Source: an uncultured Eubacteriales bacterium
GTDB taxonomy: Bacteria > Bacillota > Clostridia > Oscillospirales > Acutalibacteraceae
Assembly (NCBI GenBank): GCA_900316455.1
Contig: ONCX01000003.1
Location: 1-61,225, forward strand
Direction: 5' to 3'
Length of the DNA: 61,225 nucleotides
Position 1 is the stretch's first letter; each line of letters starts with the position of its first letter. The position numbers were made by a program, and so were the translations under genes. The notes beneath the pieces are model-generated. The model searched no databases, had not been told where the DNA came from, and saw only the letters and a list, made by a program, of their open reading frames with translations. Shown one piece after another: positions 17,101-24,388 of the stretch.

Positions 17101-17910
17101 ATGAAAATTATCGTGAAAAAAGTCAATCAGGAGAAAGCCGGATCCGGACGGCTCAAATTCCGGAACGCCGCCGCGGTAATCGGTGCGGCGGCGCTCGCTC
17201 TGTTCGCAATCCGCGGGGCGGCTGTCTCAACGCCTGTGTCCGTGAATGTGTCGGGCGTAAAATTTTTCGTCAGCGAGAGCGACAAGCTTCCGTTGGAACA
17301 GGCAATGACATTCGTCGCGCCTCTCCCGCAGACAGGTCCTAACAGCGGCGGCAACGGATTTTTACTCAACGCCCGCGACAGCGTAACAGTTGACGATGAG
17401 CTTGACGACCTTCTTCTCGACGCCGAGGAAATCGACTCCGGCATATCGTCGAGCTATAACGGCAAGCTGGACGTTCCCTCAAACGTGCGTCTCGACAGAC
17501 TCGACTTCGGCAGCGATTTTGTTATGCCCCTCAAAAAAGCCCGCATAACCTCCCGCTTCGATTACCGCGTTAATCCCGTCACGGGGCGTTACGTCTTTCA
17601 CACCGGCATGGACTTGGGCGCGGCAAGCGGTTCGGACATTATGGCGATGAAGTCGGGTAAGGTCGTAAGCGCGAAATACAACGGCGGCTACGGCAAGGTT
17701 GTCATAATAGAACACAAGGACGGCATACGCACCCTCTACGCCCATTGCTCAAAGCTTCTCGTAAAAGCCGGCGACAAGGTTGACAAGGGCGAGGTGATTG
17801 CTCTCGTCGGTTCAACCGGAAATTCGACCGGTCCCCACCTGCACATCGAATTCCGCAAGGGCGGTAAGCGTTACGACCCTGAATGGGTGATTGGCGGTAT
17901 ATACAATTGA
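17101..17910 (+). CDS. M23 (LytM-type) membrane protein, SpoIVFA-like
   Basis: The 269-residue protein has a basic N-terminus, one membrane segment (about 22-42), an acidic linker and a C-terminal LytM domain (about 140-265). The zinc and catalytic residues of an active M23 peptidase are visible: HTGMD (H-x3-D), LYAH and HLHIEF (H-x-H). In Bacillus, SpoIVFA has a degenerate LytM domain, anchors SpoIVFB in the outer forespore membrane and inhibits it. Here the next gene, overlapping this stop, is an M50 protease of SpoIVFB type, so the pair most likely controls late mother-cell sigma processing. The intact site suggests it may also cut peptidoglycan. SpoIIQ-like function is an alternative. GGGGG precedes the ATG. 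Confidence 0.85.
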   Translation: MKIIVKKVNQEKAGSGRLKFRNAAAVIGAAALALFAIRGAAVSTPVSVNVSGVKFFVSESDKLPLEQAMTFVAPLPQTGPNSGGNGFLLNARDSVTVDDELDDLLLDAEEIDSGISSSYNGKLDVPSNVRLDRLDFGSDFVMPLKKARITSRFDYRVNPVTGRYVFHTGMDLGAASGSDIMAMKSGKVVSAKYNGGYGKVVIIEHKDGIRTLYAHCSKLLVKAGDKVDKGEVIALVGSTGNSTGPHLHIEFRKGGKRYDPEWVIGGIYN

Positions 17911-18509
17911 TTTTTTATTTTAAAGACTGCCGTATAAAAATCAGCTTTTATTTTTTCGCTCTGCTGTCTGTCGCGGCGCTATCTGACCGCTCCGGAATCA
18001 CGCTTTGCGGACTAATCGCCGCGCTCCTTCATGAATCCGGACATATCGCCGCCATGCTCGCTCTGCCGGATCAGGCTCCCGCGGAAATAACTCTTTCGCC
18101 CTTTGGCGTCAGAATCGAAAAAAGACCCCTCTCGGAATTCGGGAGGGGAAATGTTTTAATTCTCGCCGCCGGAAGCGGGGTGAATTTTTTATGCGCCGCG
18201 GTCACGTTCGGATTTTTTCCTCGCTTCGCCGCGGTAAGCCTTATTCTCGGAATTCTCAATATTCTGCCGGTTGAAGGCATGGACGGCGGCGGAATCCTGA
18301 TTATCCTCCTGAGTAGACATTCGCACGCAGGCTTCTCCGGATATGCCGCAAAGGTTATTTCATGGACGACGCTTTGCGCTATGTCTTTAATCGGGACATA
18401 TGTTCTTATTGTTACGAAATATAATTTTACGTTGCTCGGAATGACTGCTGCCTTGGCCTTAAAAAGCAGAAAACCGACTGCTGACAGACAATTCAACGGT
18501 CGGTTTTAG
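17907..18509 (+). CDS. Intramembrane M50 metalloprotease, SpoIVFB-like
   Basis: SpoIVFB-type site-2 proteases release SigK from its pro-sequence in the mother cell. This hydrophobic protein has the zinc motif HESGH (about residues 42-46 from the TTG start), the second metal motif NILPVEGMDGG with the Asp ligand, and about five membrane segments. It has no PDZ or CBS domain, so it is the minimal spore type. The TTG at 17907 overlaps the upstream stop (TTGA) and puts HExxH at the same distance from the N-terminus as in Bacillus SpoIVFB; an ATG at 17883 is possible. It ends tail-to-tail with the PP2C gene, overlapping by 17 bases, with no terminator between. Confidence 0.85.
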   Translation: MIFYFKDCRIKISFYFFALLSVAALSDRSGITLCGLIAALLHESGHIAAMLALPDQAPAEITLSPFGVRIEKRPLSEFGRGNVLILAAGSGVNFLCAAVTFGFFPRFAAVSLILGILNILPVEGMDGGGILIILLSRHSHAGFSGYAAKVISWTTLCAMSLIGTYVLIVTKYNFTLLGMTAALALKSRKPTADRQFNGRF

Positions 18510-19887
18510 TGAGCTTTTCAAGCTGACGCGTCAGCTTTTCCTTCTCCTCTATAAGCTTATCATACGCCTCGCGGCGCGGAAGAAATTCCTTCTCCGCCGC
18601 CTTTTTCGGCGTTTCAGCCTCAGCAAGCGTCTGCGCCGCGCTATCTCTTTCCGCTTCCAATTTTTTCAGCTCTCTCCGCAGCGGCGCAAGATGCGCTTCG
18701 TCAAGCCGCATATCGTTTATGATATTCTTCAGCCTTACCGTTTCGTCGTCGTCATGAGCTTCAGGCTTCATCTCTTCCGATTCGTGAGCGGCAATTTGCC
18801 TCGCTGCCGCCTTATATTTCACGTCGGCAGCGTCGAATTTCTCCTTGGCGTCTGAATAAACGCTCATTGCGTCACTGTATTTCTGTGACAGGAACGCGTA
18901 CAGACCGCCGTTTTCCACGGACTGAATGCGGTCGTTCACAACCGACAATTCATCCTGCGCGTCAATTATGCGATTCAGCTTGTCGAAATCGTGAATGAAT
19001 TTCCTTGTACGCTTTACGTCGATAAATCCCGCGACTGTGATATCGTCCGCGCTTCCCGCCTTGCTCAGAGCTGAAAGGTCTTCAGTCAGCGCGGATTCCA
19101 TGGCTTCCACGCCGTTCCCGCATGCCTCGGTCAGCATACGCCGGTAGTACGAAACGGTTTTGTCCATTGAATTCGGAAAGCTGTCCTCAACCCCGTCGGT
19201 TCCCGCAACACACGCGATAACAGGATTTTCCGCAAGGTTGATCACAACGCTCCGTATACTTTGCGCCGCGTCCACATCGCACATCGACGTGGTGGCGGTT
19301 CCCAAGCAGCGGTCGTCCCACGGAATCGGCTGCGAAGCCTCGCCGTTTTCCGAAAACAGTACGCATCTGCCGTCGCCCTGCTGCAAAAGCAGCAGATAGC
19401 TGTCGGTAAGCAGTCCCGCTATCAGAGTCGTTCCGTACATACGCTCAGTGCGGATATTCCTTCTGAATTCATCGGCAAGCTTTGAAGCCGTCCTGATTTC
19501 TTCTGATGTCAGAGGATTTTCCTTATATTCACTGTCAACGGCGGAAAGCCATCTCGACACTATACTGCCCTTGAGCTGACTGAGTATCCTGCCGCTGCCG
19601 GTAGCGTCAAAAATCAGCGCTTCCTTTCCCGACTCCCTGAGCTGCCGCGCAAATTTATCAAGAACTGCCGCGGCAATCTCACAGGCGAACCGCGAGCCAA
19701 CCCCGCTTCTTACACAGTTCGGGTCGCCGTGTCCGTCCGCGACGGCAAATATTTTATATTCCCCGTCCTCTTTCTTTATGCCGTAATCCTCACACGGAAT
19801 GCCCTTGCGTACGTGACCTGAACCGCGAACCGAATTGCAAAACAATTCATACCGTTCCTTTTTCTTCAACAACTCCGCAATATTCAT
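18493..19887 (-). CDS. PP2C-type protein phosphatase with C-terminal coiled coil
   Basis: In the 464-residue protein, residues about 15-290 form a PPM/PP2C domain: the substrate entry GSGHVRKGIPCED, the metal motif VADGHGD, YGTTLIAGLL, GTDGVEDSF and the terminal DDITV. Residues about 320-464 are highly charged and heptad-like, predicted coiled coil, with no membrane segment. The likely role is Ser/Thr dephosphorylation scaffolded by self-association. No kinase or FHA partner lies beside it, so the substrate is unknown. It starts 11 bases after rfbA and is presumably cotranscribed with it; the ribosome site is weak. The 3' end overlaps the SpoIVFB-like gene by 17 bases in opposite orientation. 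Confidence 0.87.
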   Translation of the reverse strand: MNIAELLKKKERYELFCNSVRGSGHVRKGIPCEDYGIKKEDGEYKIFAVADGHGDPNCVRSGVGSRFACEIAAAVLDKFARQLRESGKEALIFDATGSGRILSQLKGSIVSRWLSAVDSEYKENPLTSEEIRTASKLADEFRRNIRTERMYGTTLIAGLLTDSYLLLLQQGDGRCVLFSENGEASQPIPWDDRCLGTATTSMCDVDAAQSIRSVVINLAENPVIACVAGTDGVEDSFPNSMDKTVSYYRRMLTEACGNGVEAMESALTEDLSALSKAGSADDITVAGFIDVKRTRKFIHDFDKLNRIIDAQDELSVVNDRIQSVENGGLYAFLSQKYSDAMSVYSDAKEKFDAADVKYKAAARQIAAHESEEMKPEAHDDDETVRLKNIINDMRLDEAHLAPLRRELKKLEAERDSAAQTLAEAETPKKAAEKEFLPRREAYDKLIEEKEKLTRQLEKLTKTDR

Positions 19888-19898
19888 CTTACGTCACG

Positions 19899-20780
19899 TT
19901 ATTCTTCGTCAACAACGCGATTCGCCATGGACAGAATATACTGTCCATAATCCGATTTTTTAAGCTGTTCGCCGAGACTTCTGAACTGCTCGGTATCTAT
20001 ATATCCCTTGCGCCACGCGATTTCTTCCAGACAGGCTATGTAATATCCCTGCCGCTCCTGAACCATTCCGACATATTCCGACGCCTTGAGCATTCCCTCC
20101 GGAGTGCCGGTGTCAAGCCACGCGGTTCCTCTGCCGAGTATGACGACATTAAGCTCGCCCATGCGGAGATATTCGTTGTTTACCGAGGTTATCTCATATT
20201 CCCCGCGTGCGGAAGGCTCGATGCTCTTTGCAATTTCCACAACTCTGTTGTCATAGAAATACAGTCCCGGTACGGCGTAATTGGATTTAGGATTCTGCGG
20301 CTTCTCAACAATTTCGAGCGCCTTTCCGTTTTTATCAAACGACACCACGCCGAAATCCTTCGGATTCTTTACAGCATAGCCGAATACAGTAGCGCCGGTT
20401 TTTCTCTCCGCGGCTTTATTGAGTCTGCTCACAAGCGACGTTCCGTGGAATATATTGTCCCCAAGCACAAGGCAAACATTGTCGCTGCCTATGAAGCTCT
20501 CGCCAACGACAAACGCCTGCGCTATCCCCTTAGGCTTTTCCTGCACAAGATAGCTGAATTTTACGCCAAGCTGACTTCCGTCGCCAAGAAGCTTCTTATA
20601 GAGGTGAATATCGTCAGGAGTCGTTATTATCAGAATATCCTTAATCCCCGAAAGCATCAGAACCGACAGAGGATAATATATCATTGGCTTATCGTATATG
20701 GGAAGAAGCTGCTTCGTAAAGCTCTTTGTGATCGGATAAAGCCTTGTTCCGCTTCCTCCGGACAGAACGATTCCTTTCAT
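19899..20780 (-). CDS. rfbA: Glucose-1-phosphate thymidylyltransferase
   Basis: RfbA makes dTDP-glucose, the precursor of dTDP-rhamnose and other deoxysugars for surface polysaccharides. The 293-residue protein starts [18 protein letters not shown] with the nucleotide-binding GGxGTRLxP loop, followed by [23 protein letters not shown] and the '[20 protein letters not shown]' block. Length is typical. No rfbBCD genes are adjacent, so the rest of the pathway must lie elsewhere. It precedes the PP2C gene and has its own promoter. Confidence 0.96.
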   Translation of the reverse strand: MKGIVLSGGSGTRLYPITKSFTKQLLPIYDKPMIYYPLSVLMLSGIKDILIITTPDDIHLYKKLLGDGSQLGVKFSYLVQEKPKGIAQAFVVGESFIGSDNVCLVLGDNIFHGTSLVSRLNKAAERKTGATVFGYAVKNPKDFGVVSFDKNGKALEIVEKPQNPKSNYAVPGLYFYDNRVVEIAKSIEPSARGEYEITSVNNEYLRMGELNVVILGRGTAWLDTGTPEGMLKASEYVGMVQERQGYYIACLEEIAWRKGYIDTEQFRSLGEQLKKSDYGQYILSMANRVVDEE

Positions 20781-20820
20781 TTTAAATACATCCTTTTCTT
20801 TGATTATATTTTTTATTGTA

Positions 20821-20849
20821 ATTTTAACATCTTAACACAAAAAAATCAA
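20821..20849 (-). promoter_or_regulatory. Promoter of rfbA and the PP2C gene
   Basis: Minus strand: TTGATT (20849-20844), 17 bases, TAAAAT (20826-20821). Confidence 0.65.
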
Positions 20850-20926
20850 CAGAAAATTTTCAAAATTGAAAGAAAAAATATCAAAAACAAGAATCAATCG
20901 TTCTAAGACGAATCAAATCAAATCAA

Positions 20927-22378
20927 TCAGCCCGCAAGATGCAATATGTCGATAAGCAGTATCTTGCTGATTCCGTAATAGGTAACGACGGCTACAAGGT
21001 CGTTTATCGTCGTGATAAGCGGTCCCGACGCAACGGCGGGATCCACCTTTATTTTTTTGAAGAAAAGCGGAATGAGCGTGCCGACCGCGCTGGATATCAG
21101 CATCGCAAGTATCAGCGACACTCCGATACACGACGATACAGCAAATGAGAATACGGCGGCTCTGCCCTTGAATAGCATTATATATAGCCCTATGAAAAGC
21201 ACCGAAACCGCGCTCAACAGAATGCCGTTGAAAAGTCCCACGCGCATTTCCTTCAGCACAAGATGGAGCTTCTGGCTGAACGTAAGATTTTCGTCGGTAA
21301 GAACGCGTATCGTCACGGCGAGCGACTGAGTGCCGACGTTGCCCGCCATGTCAAGTATCAGCGACTGGAACGCCATTATCAGCGTGAGCTGTGCCACTAC
21401 TGACTCAAATATTCCCACAACGCCCGAAACTGCTATGCCAAGTCCCAGCAGAATTATCAGCCACGGCAGTCGCTTCCTCATGCTGTCCATAAGCGGCTCG
21501 TTGAGATCCTCCTCCGCGATGAGACCTGCCAGACGAGCATAGTCCTCACCCATCTCGTCGTCAACCACTTCTATCACGCTCTGCGACGTGATGACGCCAA
21601 GCAGACGGTTGCCGTTGTCCAGCACCGGAACAAAGTCCTCTCCGTAATCCTTGAGCTTTTCTATGCAGTCGTCGATGGATTCATTTGCGTAAACATACGG
21701 GAATGACGTTGTTGTAAGAGATTCAAGGTTGTCGGAACTGTCAGCCGTTATGAGATCCTTCAGGTCTATCGCGCCATAGAATTCGCCTGTTTCGTCCACC
21801 GTGAAAAGCGTGGAAATATTGTCGTTCTGCTTTGCCTGACGTATCAGCTCCTTCATGGCGTCCTTTACGCTGAGATTCTCACGTATGCTTATGAAATTCG
21901 TCGTCATGCGGCTGCCTATCTCGTCGTCGTCAAACGACGCTATCAGCCTTATGTCGTCCCTTATCTCCGGCTTCAGGAAGTCTATTATGAGTCCTCGTTT
22001 TTCCTTGTTTATCTCATGAAGCACCGCCGCGGCTGTGTCTGTCTCCATTTCGGATATCACTCCCGCCGCCTTGTGTATGTCCATCTCGCTGAGATATGTC
22101 CCCGCCGTATCCTCCTCGATATACTCAAATACGTCCGCAAGCATATCCGCCGTACATACGCGGTACAGCTTCTTGCGCTCCGCCGGAATCAGGCTCTCCA
22201 TAGCCTGAGCTATGTCGTTCCCGTGGTAATCCTCCAGCCGGCTCTGCATGGCTCTCGGCGAAAGATTGCCCTTTACAACGGAAATGATCTCTCCCTCATA
22301 ATCCGGCTTCACCTTTCCCTCGGCTGACGGGGCTTCAGCTGCTATTAATTCGTTTTTTTCATTGATTTCTTTAGTCAC
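20927..22378 (-). CDS. mgtE: Magnesium transporter MgtE
   Basis: MgtE is a Mg2+-gated channel for magnesium uptake. The 483-residue protein has the cytosolic N domain (about 30-160), two CBS domains (about 160-290) and five membrane helices from about 315. Pore motifs are visible: DMAGNVGTQSLAVTIR and DPAVASGPLITTINDL, with the conserved Asp at the Mg2+ site. The start is GTG at 22378, with GGAG ten bases upstream. It is read from a consensus promoter 317 bases upstream through a leader with a small frame and a terminator-like hairpin, which suggests cation-responsive control. rfbA follows but has its own promoter. Confidence 0.96.
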   Translation of the reverse strand: MTKEINEKNELIAAEAPSAEGKVKPDYEGEIISVVKGNLSPRAMQSRLEDYHGNDIAQAMESLIPAERKKLYRVCTADMLADVFEYIEEDTAGTYLSEMDIHKAAGVISEMETDTAAAVLHEINKEKRGLIIDFLKPEIRDDIRLIASFDDDEIGSRMTTNFISIRENLSVKDAMKELIRQAKQNDNISTLFTVDETGEFYGAIDLKDLITADSSDNLESLTTTSFPYVYANESIDDCIEKLKDYGEDFVPVLDNGNRLLGVITSQSVIEVVDDEMGEDYARLAGLIAEEDLNEPLMDSMRKRLPWLIILLGLGIAVSGVVGIFESVVAQLTLIMAFQSLILDMAGNVGTQSLAVTIRVLTDENLTFSQKLHLVLKEMRVGLFNGILLSAVSVLFIGLYIMLFKGRAAVFSFAVSSCIGVSLILAMLISSAVGTLIPLFFKKIKVDPAVASGPLITTINDLVAVVTYYGISKILLIDILHLAG

Positions 22379-22473
22379 TTGCCATCACTCCGTTCTGCTT
22401 TATAAGTAATTTACAGGCAGCAACGGTCAAATGCCGCGATACACGCAAAACAGGTTATTTCACGCGCACCGTC

Positions 22474-22507
22474 AAAAAATCCCCCGCTGACGGACAGTCG
22501 CAAGGGA
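22474..22507 (-). terminator. Terminator-like hairpin in the mgtE leader
   Basis: On the minus strand TCCCTTGC pairs with GCGGGGGA (8 bp, two G-U pairs), followed by TTTTTT at 22479-22474. It lies between the promoter at 22695-22723 and mgtE, the position of an expression platform. An alternative pairing CCGTCA/TGACGG overlaps it and could act as the competing structure. Confidence 0.6.
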
Positions 22508-22535
22508 AAACAAAATCATTCGCTCACATAATATT

Positions 22536-22655
22536 TCACGCGCCCGAAAAAGGCGGGTAAAGCGACGCTTTATCCTTTGAAATTCCGTGTGGAGGCTTTG
22601 ATTTTGTCTTGCTCTCGCATTTGCCGCCGCAACTGTCTCCGGCTGTATTCGTCAC
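22536..22655 (-). CDS. 39-codon small frame in the mgtE leader
   Basis: A GTG at 22655 with GAGAGG eight bases upstream opens a 39-residue frame with SCGGKCESKTKSK near the start and two Pro-Pro steps (KPPHG, YPPFSG). It ends about 30 bases before the terminator hairpin. It could be a regulatory leader peptide, since Pro-rich leaders sense low Mg2+ in other bacteria. It could also be a remnant of an Mrp/NBP35-type N-terminus (Cys-rich followed by KPPHxISK), or a chance frame inside a structured RNA. I cannot decide between these. Confidence 0.4.
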   Translation of the reverse strand: MTNTAGDSCGGKCESKTKSKPPHGISKDKASLYPPFSGA

Positions 22656-22694
22656 CTTACTCACCTCTCTTTTCACTGTGTTTATTCATTGAAA

Positions 22695-22723
22695 ATTATA
22701 TCACAGGCAATTGTATATGTCAA
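22695..22723 (-). promoter_or_regulatory. Consensus promoter of mgtE
   Basis: Minus strand: TTGACA (22723-22718), exactly 17 bases, TATAAT (22700-22695). The leader to the mgtE GTG is about 310 bases. It contains AGGTGAG, a TGC-GAGA-GCA tetraloop hairpin and an AAAGCCTCC segment that loosely recall an M-box Mg2+ riboswitch; the match is not close enough to assert. Confidence 0.85.
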
Positions 22724-22781
22724 TTTATCGGACGCACATTGCAAATTTTTTTTATTTTTTTCAAGAAACGCATGTCACTTG

Positions 22782-22809
22782 TTGACTTTATTTGTATGTG
22801 TGGTATAAT
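22782..22809 (+). promoter_or_regulatory. Promoter of the glycosyltransferase / VYGPP lipoprotein locus
   Basis: TTGACT (22782-22787), 16 bases, TATAAT (22804-22809), about 75 bases before the ATG at 22889. It diverges from the mgtE promoter. No other promoter was seen up to the flippase gene, so it may drive the whole locus. Confidence 0.75.
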
Positions 22810-22888
22810 TATATTGACAGGTTATTGCTCTTTATATGCATTTAGGCAAATAAACAGTAAACGCATCGAACGGAGGATCATTCAAGTT

Positions 22889-23836
22889 ATGAATATTCAT
22901 GTAATCGGCACGGTAAACGGCGAGGTCAATGAGGGCATGAGAAACATCGCCACACACATTTCCCGCGCATTCGAGAAGGAACACACCGTTATTTATTCCG
23001 GACTCAGACAGCTTCCTAAAATTGTTTTCGACTCCAAAAAGGCTGACGTAACAATTATTTTCGCTTGGGCTGACAAGCGTATATACGAGCTTGTCAGGGC
23101 TGTCTCCGCTATCTGTACTAACGTCTGGGTGGTGCTGGTTCAGAAGCCCGCCGAAGAATTCTTTGAGCTTACACGCGATAATCCTCTCGGGTGCAGCTAT
23201 CTCTACATATTCGATGACGATGTTAAAGGGCTTAATGTGGCTGAGGGCAAAACCATCAGACGCTTCTCCGTCGGAATTAATACTGAAAAATTTGTCCCTC
23301 CCGCGGGTATTGACGTCGGGGAACTCAAGAAAAAATACGGCTTCGACCCTGAACTTCCCCTCCTGCTGCACGTCGGTCATTGCTCCGGCGGCAGGGGTCT
23401 CGAAGACTTTTTGCAGATAAAAAATGCTCAACGCCTCATTATAGCAAGCGGCATGTTCGAGGACGAAGCCCTCGTAAAGGCTCTTGAGGACGACGGCGTT
23501 ACAATCATGTCGGGATATCTCGAAAACGTCGAGGAAATATTCCAGATGTCCGACGCTTACCTCTTCCCCACCCGCAGCTCAGACAACGTGATCAGCATTC
23601 CGCTTTCCGTCATGGAGGCGCTCGCCTGCGGCGTTCCGGTTATCGGCTACCGTTCGTTTGTCAATTTCAGCGGTATAGGCTGCGCGGACGGCGCGGTATC
23701 ATTCATAGATTCGCCTGAGGAAATCGACGCAATACTTCCGGACGTGATCGCAAAAAAATCATGCGAATCAATGCTGAAAAACACAGGCACATGGGACGAC
23801 GCCGCAAATGAAATTCTTGGCGTAATCTCACAGTAA
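22889..23836 (+). CDS. Glycosyltransferase family 4-like
   Basis: The 315-residue protein is shorter than typical GT-B enzymes (about 370-400) but shows their C-terminal half clearly: LLLHVGHCSGGRGLEDF, a middle segment on degree of exposure, and MEALACGVPVIGYRS with the donor-site E-x7-E type environment. The N-terminal half has a Rossmann-like start (MNIHVIGTVNGEVNEGM). No signal or membrane segment is visible. The ATG at 22889 has GGAGG; the frame extends to 22577, but the promoter lies within that stretch, so the longer start is rejected. It leads the run of lipoproteins, radical SAM enzyme and flippase, hinting at glycan or lipid-linked sugar chemistry. Donor and acceptor are unknown. 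Confidence 0.82.
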   Translation: MNIHVIGTVNGEVNEGMRNIATHISRAFEKEHTVIYSGLRQLPKIVFDSKKADVTIIFAWADKRIYELVRAVSAICTNVWVVLVQKPAEEFFELTRDNPLGCSYLYIFDDDVKGLNVAEGKTIRRFSVGINTEKFVPPAGIDVGELKKKYGFDPELPLLLHVGHCSGGRGLEDFLQIKNAQRLIIASGMFEDEALVKALEDDGVTIMSGYLENVEEIFQMSDAYLFPTRSSDNVISIPLSVMEALACGVPVIGYRSFVNFSGIGCADGAVSFIDSPEEIDAILPDVIAKKSCESMLKNTGTWDDAANEILGVISQ

Positions 23837-23865
23837 TCCTGACAGATTCAGGAGGTGGAATTATT

Positions 23866-24105
23866 ATGAAAAAAAACAGGGCGCTTGCCGCGGCAATGGC
23901 TTCAATTGCGCTTACCGGCGCACTTGGCTCCTGCTCGTTCGCTCCTGACGAAAACGTGGAGGAGGACGTATACGGTCCGCCGCAGCCGTATGAGGATCCC
24001 ATTGACGAGCCGGAATCCGTTGGAGAGCCTGAGTCGGCGGGGGAATACGATCCTGAAGAAAACATGGAGCCGGAAGTATACGGTCCGCCCGAAGCTTTCG
24101 GATAA
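23866..24105 (+). CDS. Small VYGPP-motif lipoprotein A1 (candidate radical SAM substrate)
   Basis: The 79-residue protein has a lipoprotein signal with lipobox LGSC (Cys23). The mature 57-residue part is very acidic and proline-rich, with two copies of a VYGPP motif (residues 35-39 and 71-75), each followed by a small or aromatic residue. Its first 23 residues are nearly identical to those of the next gene, showing recent duplication. AGGAGGTGG precedes the ATG. Small lipoproteins with a (V/M)YG-P motif paired with a radical SAM/SPASM enzyme are known as rSAM/lipoprotein systems; the chemistry installed is, as far as I know, undescribed. Membership is inferred from motif and context. Confidence 0.82.
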   Translation: MKKNRALAAAMASIALTGALGSCSFAPDENVEEDVYGPPQPYEDPIDEPESVGEPESAGEYDPEENMEPEVYGPPEAFG

Positions 24106-24153
24106 ACCGTAATCCGATCTTAATTATTATTCGTTATCAGGAGGTAATTTGTT

Positions 24154-24387
24154 ATGAAGAAAAGCAGAATTTTAGCAGCGGCTATGGCTTCAATCGCGCT
24201 TACCGGCGCGCTTGCTTCTTGTGGCAAGGACGAGGAATTCAATTCGGAAGATAACGCAAACGTCTGCGTTTACGGTCCGCCTCCCGCATACAGCGACGAA
24301 ACGGGCGACAACAGCGCGGACGGTCAGGAGTATTTTGATACAAGCTCCGCCGATGAAGAACCGGCAGCGGATTCTCAGGGTGAATAA
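24154..24387 (+). CDS. Small VYGPP-motif lipoprotein A2 (candidate radical SAM substrate)
   Basis: The 77-residue paralogue of the preceding gene has lipobox LASC (Cys23) and one motif, CVYGPPPAY (residues 38-46), with an extra cysteine directly before it. The rest is Asp/Glu/Ser-rich and disordered-looking. AGGAGG precedes the ATG. Its stop is one base from the radical SAM start, so the two genes are translationally coupled, as expected of a precursor and its maturase. Only the signal peptide and the VYGPP region are shared with A1, which picks out the motif as the likely recognition or modification site. Confidence 0.82.
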   Translation: MKKSRILAAAMASIALTGALASCGKDEEFNSEDNANVCVYGPPPAYSDETGDNSADGQEYFDTSSADEEPAADSQGE

Positions 24388-24388
24388 A

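Noticed and set aside
22378-22723. Definite M-box riboswitch call for the mgtE leader
   Set aside because: Only scattered motifs match; without a covariance search the claim would be overreach.
22577-22888. N-terminal extension of the glycosyltransferase
   Set aside because: It crosses the promoter at 22782-22809 and has no family similarity; the ATG at 22889 has a strong ribosome site.
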